The notes under the pieces: generated by a model | What the model saw: the letters and a program-made list of their open reading frames with translations, nothing else | What the model was told of the DNA's origin: nothing | Databases searched by the model: none | From: Paludibacter sp. | GTDB taxonomy: Bacteria > Bacteroidota > Bacteroidia > Bacteroidales > Paludibacteraceae | Reading direction: 5' to 3' | Assembly (NCBI GenBank): GCA_028748945.1 | Contig: JAQTOL010000128.1 | Location: forward strand, 1 to 8,185 | Length of the DNA stretch: 8,185 bases | Made by a program: the position numbers and the translations under genes | Shown here: piece after piece, positions 1 through 5,805 of the stretch | Layout: each line of letters opens with the position of its first letter | How positions within the stretch are numbered: the stretch's first letter is position 1

Positions 1-172
1 TCGCTCTTCCTTGTTTGTAAAGAAAATAATTATCAAATGACTGGTATAAACGAAGAAATTCAATAAATGAATTGTACGTCTATAAATAAACTAATAACCA
101 CACAATTAAATAGTTAAGTAATCATAACAAAATCTTACGACCACTCCTGATTTATAATCCGAAATAAAGAAA

Positions 173-180
173 TACCTTTG
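173..180 (+). promoter_or_regulatory. Candidate -7 promoter element (TACCTTTG) for the rhamnosidase gene
   Basis: TACCTTTG matches the Bacteroidota consensus TAnnTTTG at all six fixed positions. No clear TTG is found at the usual -33 distance; the bases there are TTTATAA. If the element is used, the transcript would start near 187 and carry a leader of roughly 145 bases before the ATG at 332. A six-base match is expected by chance every few kilobases, so this is only suggestive. Confidence 0.4.
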
Positions 181-238
181 TTGGGCATAGTCTCGTTATG
201 CTTCGATCTGACAAACCCGCTTCGTTGATAAATATTAG

Positions 239-265
239 CAAATTGATTAAAGGTTTGGCAATTTG
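239..265. repeat. Inverted repeat in the rhamnosidase leader
   Basis: CAAATTG (239-245) and CAATTTG (259-265) are perfect reverse complements with a 13-base spacer. In RNA they could form a weak seven-pair stem about 65 bases before the rhamnosidase start; as DNA they could be a dyad operator. Because the stem is AT-rich, chance is a real alternative. Confidence 0.3.
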
Positions 266-331
266 TATTAATTTGGGACTTAATGAATAATTACAGTTTG
301 AATAAATCAGGATATATATTAACTAAATACT

Positions 332-3187
332 ATGAAACTATCGGGTACATTTTCATTATTGTTTTTTCTTTCCACTTCGCTATTGCTAAACGCCCGGTCC
401 CAGGCAATTCCCGTAAACCTTAGTTGCGATTTTTGGACAACCCCACAAGGCATCGATGTTCCCAATCCGGAATTAAGTTGGACAGTCCAAACCCAATCCG
501 ATATACGTGCCATGCACCAATCAGCCTATCAGGTATTAGTGGCTTCGTCATTTGAGAACCTAAAAAAAGACGATGGTGATTTATGGAATTCCGGAAAAGT
601 ACAATCCGACCACATGGGGCAAATTACATATTCAGGAAAAGCGTTGCAATCGAGCCGGCAATGTTGGTGGAAAGTTAAGATTTGGGACGAAAAAGGCATT
701 CAATCAGTGTGGAGCGAACCATCCCAATGGACAATGGGCGTCCTTAACCCGAATGAGTGGAAAGCTCAATGGATTACCGCTGCCGGTGCCGAAAAGTATG
801 CACATCAATACAAAACGGCCAAAGAAGATTTTAACCAGCAACGGAATTTAGCGGAGTTTCGCAGGTTTGGCCCTAAGCCGGAAGATTTAAACTATTCTTC
901 GATGCTCCTGCGTAAAACGTTTATTTCCAGGCCAAAAATAAAACGTGCGGTTGTACATGTATGCGGACTTGGGCAATATGAGCTTTTTATTAATGGCAGC
1001 AAAATTGGAGATTACATTCTCGCTCCGGGTTGGTCCTATTATCCTAAAACTGTTTTATACGATACATATGATGTAACACAACAGATTAAAACAGGCAACA
1101 ATGCTATCGGGTTAATCCTCGGTAACAGCATGTATAACATACAACCCGATTCGATAAGGTATGTTAAGTTCTTAAATTCTTACGGACCATTAAAAGCCAT
1201 TGTGCAAATGCGCCTCGAATATGAAGATGGAACTATTCAAATCCTTGGTTCTGATAAAAGCTGGCAGGTTATGCCCGGCCCGGTTACCTATTCGAACCTT
1301 TATGGTGGTGAAGATTTTGATGCTCGTTTAGTGCCGCAGGGATGGAACCAATCCTCTTTTAATTCGGATGAACATTGGTATGCTGCCATCGAATGCAATG
1401 GCCCGGGAGGTGAACTCAAAGGTTTGTCATGTGCATCATCGCCAATTAAGGCTATCGAGACCTTAACCCCAATCAAAATCAATAAAATAAAATCGAATCT
1501 TTGGGTATACGATCTTGGGCAAAACGCATCCATAATGCCACAGATAAGTGTAAAAGGTGCACCCGGAGCCTATGTTCGCATAATTCCTGCAGAACTATTA
1601 AAACCTGATGGTACAGTTGACCGTGCTTCGGCTACACAGGATGGTGTACGTCCCGCCTGGTGGCAATACACTATTTCCGGCAAAGAAACAGAACAATGGT
1701 TCCCTCAGTTTTTCTACCAGGGTGGACGTTATTTGCAGGTTGAATTATATCCTGCCAAAGGCGACAGCATCCTCCCAACTGTTGAAACCTTAAAAGGAGT
1801 GGTAGTACAATCATCTGCCGAGCCTATCGGAACATTTTCATGCTCTAACGACCTTTTTAATCGAATCTACTACCTTGTTCGCTGGGCGCAACGCAGCAAT
1901 ATGATGTCGATAATGACTGATTGCCCACAACGTGAAAAACAAGGCTGGTTAGAACAATACCATCTGAACGGTCCGTCACTTCGGTACAACTTTGACTTGT
2001 TGACAACCTTTCGCAAAGGAATGAACGATATGGCAGATTGCCAGTTAAGTAACGGGCTAATACCCAATATTGCACCGGAGTACTTTTATGCTTCAAGAGA
2101 TATCAACAATGGTTTCCGTAATTCGGCCGAATGGGGCAGTTCATTTATTATTGTTCCATGGCAACAATATCTTTTTTCGGGCGATGTGTCGCTCCTGAGT
2201 AGATATTACGACAAGATGAAACGTTACGTGGCTTTTCTCGATTCAACATCTGAGAACAATATAATTAGCACTGGTCTTGGTGATTGGTACGATATTGGCC
2301 CTAAACCGGCATGGGGCTCCCAGCTTACACCTGTTGCTTTTACCGGAACAGCTATCTTCTTTTACGATAATCAAATAATGGCTCAGATAGCTTCTGTTTT
2401 AGGCAAATCAAATGATGCTGAATTTTACAAACAACGCACCGAAGCCATTCGGGAATCATTCAATAAAGAGTTTTACAAACCCGATAAAAGTATTTACGCT
2501 ACAGGATCAAATACAACACTAGCTATGCCTTTATTTTTAAATATTGCCGAGCCTCAAAATCGTAAAATACTTATCGATTCGTTGGTTTCTGATATTCGCA
2601 GATGCGGCAATGCATTTACTTCGGGTGAAGTGGGTTATCGTTTTCTTTTGGGTGCATTAGCCATGGAAGGTCATTCGGATGTGATTTACGATATGAACAA
2701 CCAGTCAGACAGACCCGGATATGGCTACGAGTTAAAGATGGGGGCAACTTCGCTTACCGAAAAGTGGGATGCCGGCGTAGGTAGTTTTGGTTCGCAAAAT
2801 CATTTTATGTCCGGACAAATTAATGAATGGTTTTTTCACGACCTGCTTGGCATTGGGGTAGATGCCAATGGAGCCGGATTTCGTAAATTCATCATCAAAC
2901 CCACTCCTGTGGGCGATCTTAAATGGGTAAAAGGTTTGTATAAGACTGTAAGCGGACTCATTTCAGTTGAATGGGAACACAACAATGGCATATTCGAACT
3001 CACCGTAATTGTACCAGCCAACACTACAGCAACTATTTACATTCCGGCAACAAAAGAAAAAAATGTTACCGAAAGCGGTAAACGAGCATCCAAATCGGCC
3101 GGAATTAAATTTTTAAGAATTGAAGATGCCAAAACTGTTTATGAAGTTGGTTCCGGTAAGTATACGTTTATATCGAAAACAATTTAA
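332..3187 (+). CDS. Secreted alpha-L-rhamnosidase, GH78 family
   Basis: Predicted to hydrolyse terminal alpha-L-rhamnose from plant or microbial polysaccharides or glycosides by an inverting mechanism, outside the cytoplasm. Residues 1-25 form a signal peptide (hydrophobic core about 9-19) with a plausible signal peptidase I site after SQA; there is no convincing lipobox. An N-terminal beta-sandwich follows (about 27-140, with NLSCDF and ELSW). Next come the Bac_rhamnosid_N-type domain (about 190-365, with YELFING and GWSYYPK), a further beta domain (about 375-490, with DLGQN), the (alpha/alpha)6 barrel (about 497-840) and a C-terminal beta domain (about 841-915). The barrel carries DCPQRE (530-535), GLGDWYD (648-654) and GATSLTEKWD (804-813). 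By family knowledge E535 is the likely general acid and E810 the likely general base. The length of 951 residues is normal for the family and the gene looks intact. Substrate specificity cannot be read from sequence. No SusC/D partners are in view. Confidence 0.95.
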   Translation: MKLSGTFSLLFFLSTSLLLNARSQAIPVNLSCDFWTTPQGIDVPNPELSWTVQTQSDIRAMHQSAYQVLVASSFENLKKDDGDLWNSGKVQSDHMGQITYSGKALQSSRQCWWKVKIWDEKGIQSVWSEPSQWTMGVLNPNEWKAQWITAAGAEKYAHQYKTAKEDFNQQRNLAEFRRFGPKPEDLNYSSMLLRKTFISRPKIKRAVVHVCGLGQYELFINGSKIGDYILAPGWSYYPKTVLYDTYDVTQQIKTGNNAIGLILGNSMYNIQPDSIRYVKFLNSYGPLKAIVQMRLEYEDGTIQILGSDKSWQVMPGPVTYSNLYGGEDFDARLVPQGWNQSSFNSDEHWYAAIECNGPGGELKGLSCASSPIKAIETLTPIKINKIKSNLWVYDLGQNASIMPQISVKGAPGAYVRIIPAELLKPDGTVDRASATQDGVRPAWWQYTISGKETEQWFPQFFYQGGRYLQVELYPAKGDSILPTVETLKGVVVQSSAEPIGTFSCSNDLFNRIYYLVRWAQRSNMMSIMTDCPQREKQGWLEQYHLNGPSLRYNFDLLTTFRKGMNDMADCQLSNGLIPNIAPEYFYASRDINNGFRNSAEWGSSFIIVPWQQYLFSGDVSLLSRYYDKMKRYVAFLDSTSENNIISTGLGDWYDIGPKPAWGSQLTPVAFTGTAIFFYDNQIMAQIASVLGKSNDAEFYKQRTEAIRESFNKEFYKPDKSIYATGSNTTLAMPLFLNIAEPQNRKILIDSLVSDIRRCGNAFTSGEVGYRFLLGALAMEGHSDVIYDMNNQSDRPGYGYELKMGATSLTEKWDAGVGSFGSQNHFMSGQINEWFFHDLLGIGVDANGAGFRKFIIKPTPVGDLKWVKGLYKTVSGLISVEWEHNNGIFELTVIVPANTTATIYIPATKEKNVTESGKRASKSAGIKFLRIEDAKTVYEVGSGKYTFISKTI

Positions 3188-3291
3188 AATATTTAGAATT
3201 CAAATTCTCTATTCCCGACTGCATGTGGCGAGGGGAGTATTGGTTGAATCTTATATTTTAATAAAGTAAAACCTGTTTAACCCCGCTTCGC

Positions 3292-3316
3292 TCAGCCTTG
3301 TATGCTGCAGGGCTGA
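3292..3316. repeat. Small hairpin between rhamnosidase and cytochrome genes
   Basis: TCAGCC (3292-3297) and GGCTGA (3311-3316) are perfect reverse complements around a 13-base loop that itself contains GCTGCAG. No run of T follows, so this is not a classical intrinsic terminator. It lies in the 224-base gap 3188-3411, which otherwise shows only an AT-rich dyad right after the rhamnosidase stop (AGAATT 3195-3200, AATTCT 3203-3208). There is no exact TAnnTTTG promoter match in the gap. Confidence 0.35.
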
Positions 3317-3411
3317 CAGTTGAATCTAAATATATACAAATTTTCAATGTGAAGCTGAACTATTCCAGCGAAACTTCACTTATATATTGTATTAATTTAA
3401 AATTCACTGTC

Positions 3412-3972
3412 ATGAAAAAAGTCCTTATTACTATCGCTGCAACACTCGTTGTTCTGATTGTCGGAGCATTTATTTATATTTCATCCGGAGCTTACGACAT
3501 TAGCCAACTTTCTCATCACAATAAACTTACGCTCTCAATTATTAAAATGACAACTCATCGGTCGATAGACAGAAGAATGTCCGAAAACATGGTACCTGAC
3601 AACCTGAAAGATTCTACTGTTCTGGTAACCGGTTTTAAACATTACAACCAAATGTGTGTGAGTTGCCACGGTGCGCCCGGCATTCAACCCAACGAAATGG
3701 TGGAAGGATTGTATCCGAAACCTCCACTCATGTACAAACACGGCGAAGAAGATGCAGCCCGGGAATTCTTCTGGGTTATCAAAAACGGTATTAAGATGAC
3801 AAGTATGCCGGCATTCAAGCCAACTCACACCGACGCACAAATATGGGCAATGGCAGCATTTGTTACACAAAAACTGGCTAAAATGTACCCCGATGAATAC
3901 AAGTTATGGATGAAGAAATATGGCGAAACAGACAACGAAACAGAAGCCCCGGTAAATCTAAGCCCTAAATAA
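3412..3972 (+). CDS. Membrane-anchored mono-haem cytochrome c
   Basis: A 186-residue c-type cytochrome that probably shuttles electrons on the periplasmic face of the inner membrane. The start at 3412 (MKKVLITIA) puts a single hydrophobic segment at residues 4-24. This acts as an uncleaved anchor or signal sequence, followed by the conserved-looking GAYDIS (26-31). The one haem-binding motif is CVSCH (82-86), within CHGAPG; M132 in SMPAF is the likely distal haem ligand. The block WVIKNGIKM followed by MPAF, and IWAMAAFV, fits the cbb3-type (class I) cytochrome c fold. The frame is open back to 3298, but the extra 38 residues precede a clean membrane anchor and look like translated leader. 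The neighbours are not respiratory genes, so the redox partner is unknown. The protein could be a stand-alone electron carrier or the partner of an oxidoreductase encoded elsewhere. Confidence 0.9.
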   Translation: MKKVLITIAATLVVLIVGAFIYISSGAYDISQLSHHNKLTLSIIKMTTHRSIDRRMSENMVPDNLKDSTVLVTGFKHYNQMCVSCHGAPGIQPNEMVEGLYPKPPLMYKHGEEDAAREFFWVIKNGIKMTSMPAFKPTHTDAQIWAMAAFVTQKLAKMYPDEYKLWMKKYGETDNETEAPVNLSPK

Positions 3973-3984
3973 CCTCAAACTGTT

Positions 3985-4025
3985 CTTCGTAACAACGATG
4001 AGTTGAGAGCTGAACTCATCCGAAG
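3985..4025. terminator. Hairpin just after the cytochrome c gene, possible transcription or 3'-end structure
   Basis: GATGAGTT (3997-4004) and AACTCATC (4013-4020) form a perfect eight-pair stem with an eight-base loop. CTTCG (3985-3989) and CGAAG (4021-4025) can extend it after a seven-base bulge on the 5' side. It begins 13 bases past the cytochrome stop. There is no T-tract after it, so termination is a guess; it could equally stabilise the 3' end of the mRNA. The gap to the next gene (3973-4152) shows no exact -7 promoter match. Confidence 0.4.
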
Positions 4026-4152
4026 GTGAATACGCTACACGACTGTAGTCAGTACATGTTATTTGTAGAATCAATCTCTTGCCCAATCCTGATAATGGGA
4101 AATTAAACGGCAGGGCAAAACGTTAACCTTATAGATTAAATAAACACTCATT

Positions 4153-4593
4153 ATGAAACTAATAGCTAAAGCAACCATCCAGATTCAAAAACCGATAGCT
4201 GAAGTTTTTGAAGGAATAGTAAATCCTGAAAAGATGACGAACTATTTTATTTCCGAAAGCAATGGAAGAATGGAAACAGGAAAAGAACTGATTTGGAAAT
4301 TTCCTGAATTTAATGATGAATGTCCGGTGAAAGAAATTAAAATTGTTGCCAATCAGTCCGTTTCATTTGTTTGGGACAAAGAAACCCTTGTGAAAATTGA
4401 ACTGGAATCACAACCTGATAAAAGTACCTTAGTAAAAGTGACCGAAGACGGAAAAAGCTACAACGAAGATAATCTGAAGTGGTTGACAGGGAATACGGAA
4501 GGTTGGGCCAATTTTCTGGCTTGCATGAAAGCTTATCTGGAATATGGAATACAACTTCGCAAGGGAGCATTTGATTTCATGAGGATAAATTGA
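4153..4593 (+). CDS. SRPBCC-domain protein, AHSA1-like
   Basis: A 146-residue cytoplasmic protein with no signal peptide or membrane segment. It begins with the typical SRPBCC pattern (IAKATIQIQKPIAEVFEGIV, residues 4-23) followed by the PEKMTNYF segment. It ends with the hallmark C-terminal helix of the activator-of-Hsp90-homology (AHSA1) group: GNTEGW (113-118), NFLACMKAYLEYG (120-132) and LRKGAFDF (135-142). The fold makes a deep hydrophobic cavity closed by that helix. Relatives bind lipids or other small hydrophobic ligands, but the ligand and biochemical role of this bacterial subgroup are mostly unknown. Some relatives sit next to ArsR-type regulators; none is present here. The ATG at 4153 is the only sensible start, preceded by an A-rich leader rather than a Shine-Dalgarno. 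The length is normal and the gene looks intact. Confidence 0.88.
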   Translation: MKLIAKATIQIQKPIAEVFEGIVNPEKMTNYFISESNGRMETGKELIWKFPEFNDECPVKEIKIVANQSVSFVWDKETLVKIELESQPDKSTLVKVTEDGKSYNEDNLKWLTGNTEGWANFLACMKAYLEYGIQLRKGAFDFMRIN

Positions 4594-4818
4594 TGACAAC
4601 GAATACATTATGCCTGTATCAATGGACACTGCCCTTGTGGATATAATTCTTACATAAGTAAAGAATGACAATGTTGGAGCTGAAGGCAATTGTCAGGATC
4701 AGAATTTTCAGAATTTTAAAATAACCAGAATGAAGATATGCTCTGTTCAAATTTATATTTTGTAGATTACTCCCCTTTGGTCAGTGACTATTGGTTCTAA
4801 TGCTGACAGTTTAGTCGG

Positions 4819-4852
4819 TTGTGATTTCTCTAGTATTTATTGTGTACTTTTG
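4819..4852 (+). promoter_or_regulatory. Candidate promoter for the nitroreductase gene
   Basis: TACTTTTG (4845-4852) matches the Bacteroidota -7 consensus TAnnTTTG at every fixed base. A TTG (4819-4821) lies 23 bases upstream, at the outer limit of the usual -33 spacing. Transcription would begin near 4858, giving a leader of about 85-115 bases to the candidate starts at 4943 and 4973. This placement also argues against the far-upstream ATG at 4784, which would not be in the transcript. Confidence 0.55.
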
Positions 4853-4865
4853 TGCGGATTGCCGG

Positions 4866-4922
4866 TTGATTGTTTTATAACAATTAAGCATAGCATATTT
4901 CAACTATTTCATATAATTGTTC
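4866..4922 (+). repeat. Leader repeat, copy 1 (upstream of nitroreductase)
   Basis: This 57-base stretch matches 8062-8118 without gaps at 46 positions, and the first 21 bases are identical. It contains the dyad ATTGTT (4869-4874), TTAT, AACAAT (4879-4884). A further half-site, TAATTGTT (4914-4921), is the perfect reverse complement of AACAATTA (4879-4886). Beyond the 57 bases a weaker match (GAAAAAC then AAT) continues up to the ATG at 4943 after a two-base shift. It lies inside the predicted mRNA leader, so it may be an operator, an RNA control element or a dispersed repeat. Confidence 0.7.
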
Positions 4923-4972
4923 TCATTTCAAACGAAAAACGAATGCCGGAAACAGCTAAATCCCATCTAAAA

Positions 4973-5695
4973 ATGACTTTAGAAGAAATAATAAATTTCA
5001 GACGTTCTGTAAGACACTACAAAAATCTTCCCATTGATTCTGAAAAAGTAAAACATTGTATAGAACTTGCAACATTAGCTCCCAACAGTTCAAACATGCA
5101 ATTATGGGAGTTTTATCACATAACAAATCCTGAAATTTTAAAGGAACTCTCTGTAGCCTGTTTAAATCAAAAAGCGGCGACTACTGCCCAACAAATGGTC
5201 GTTTTCGTAACCCGGCAGGATTTGTACCGGAAAAGAGCAAAAAAAATGATGGACCTGGAAACTCAGAATGTGCTTAAAAATAGCCCAAAAGAGAAACAGG
5301 AGAAAAGAATCAAAACCTGGAAATTGTACTATGGAAATGTAATGCCATTTTTATATTCCCGTTTTTTGGGGATTTTCGGGATTGTGCGAAAAATCCTGGT
5401 CAATATTATTGGGATTTTCAGAACAATCACTTATCAGGTGTCTGAAAACGACGTGAGAGTCGTCGTTCATAAAACCTGTGCTTTGGCGGCGCAAACCTTT
5501 ATGTTAGCCATGGCCGGTGAAAATTATGACACCTGTCCGATGGAAGGATTTGATGGTCGGAAAGTGAAAAGGATCCTGAAATTGCCTTTGGGGGCAGAAA
5601 TCAATATGATTATTTCCTGCGGAATAAGAGAAGAACACGGAGTTTGGGGAGACCGGATGAGAATCCCTTTCAACGATGTTTATCAACGGATTTGA
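4973..5695 (+). CDS. Nitroreductase-family FMN oxidoreductase
   Basis: A 240-residue flavoprotein of the nitroreductase superfamily, likely FMN-dependent and using NAD(P)H; the substrate is unknown. The N-terminus MTLEEIINFRRSVRHY carries the conserved RRSVR that contacts the FMN phosphate. LAPNSSNMQLWEFY (35-48) is the second flavin-site motif. The C-terminal part has the MEGFD motif (190-194), GIREEHGVWGDRMR (217-230) and PFNDV (232-236), typical of the family. Residues about 119-152 are strongly hydrophobic with interspersed arginine and lysine, which is unusual for a soluble nitroreductase and could form a lid or a membrane-touching surface. I chose 4973 because homologues usually begin close to the RRSVR motif. 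The ATG at 4943 (ten more residues) is a real alternative. The frame extends to 4784, but that portion overlaps the predicted promoter. Confidence 0.85.
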   Translation: MTLEEIINFRRSVRHYKNLPIDSEKVKHCIELATLAPNSSNMQLWEFYHITNPEILKELSVACLNQKAATTAQQMVVFVTRQDLYRKRAKKMMDLETQNVLKNSPKEKQEKRIKTWKLYYGNVMPFLYSRFLGIFGIVRKILVNIIGIFRTITYQVSENDVRVVVHKTCALAAQTFMLAMAGENYDTCPMEGFDGRKVKRILKLPLGAEINMIISCGIREEHGVWGDRMRIPFNDVYQRI

Positions 5696-5805
5696 AAAAC
5701 AACAAAAGACACTCTTCCTCGTTACTATAACTGTCGTGATTTGCTGAGAATAGAAATTAATCATAAAGTAAGTAACGGGTTTATCTCATTTAAATAATTA
5801 GAAAT

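Larger units (their letters stand above)
1..331. other. Intergenic region and leader upstream of the rhamnosidase gene
   Basis: No credible gene is visible in this AT-rich stretch; all frames are broken by frequent stop codons. It holds one exact Bacteroidota-type -7 promoter match (173-180) and an inverted repeat (239-245 with 259-265). The left edge does not appear to contain the end of an upstream gene, although a terminator or promoter of a neighbour outside the window cannot be excluded. Confidence 0.6.
4594..4942. other. Long intergenic region upstream of the nitroreductase gene
   Basis: About 350 bases without a supported gene. The left part (4594-4760) contains only very short open frames (4610-4657, 15 residues; 4665-4724, 19 residues). 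It also has a tandem duplication of CAGAATTTT (4700-4708 and 4709-4717) running into the palindrome ATTTTAAAAT (4713-4722). The right part holds a good promoter match (4845-4852) and the first copy of a 57-base repeat (4866-4922). An open frame from 4784 runs through the region into the nitroreductase, but its first part reads through the promoter and does not look like protein. Confidence 0.55.

Noticed and set aside
3298..3411. In-frame extension of the cytochrome c gene by 38 codons from an ATG at 3298
   Set aside because: The MKK-plus-hydrophobic segment at 3412 is a standard membrane anchor start; the extra residues would bury it and include the loop and right arm of an intergenic hairpin.
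3535..3870. 111-codon open frame on the - strand
   Set aside because: It lies entirely opposite the cytochrome c gene, which has clear haem-binding motifs; it has no recognisable protein features. The other - strand frames are similar shadows.
4610..4724. Two tiny open frames (15 and 19 residues) between the SRPBCC and nitroreductase genes, considered as small proteins or a gene remnant
   Set aside because: Both are short enough to arise by chance, lack a ribosome-binding signal, and resemble no family I can name.
3312..4811. GCTGACAGTT present at both 3312-3321 and 4802-4811
   Set aside because: A ten-base match with no similarity on either side is not enough to call a repeat.
4784..4942. 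In-frame extension of the nitroreductase from an ATG at 4784
   Set aside because: It runs across the best promoter match in the window and the 57-base repeat, and nitroreductases normally begin near the RRSVR motif.
5710..5721. CACTCTTCCTCG present at 5710-5721 and again at 8013-8024, after the nitroreductase and PBP genes
   Set aside because: A 12-base match with divergent flanks; only the second copy forms a stem, so a shared terminator element is not supported.
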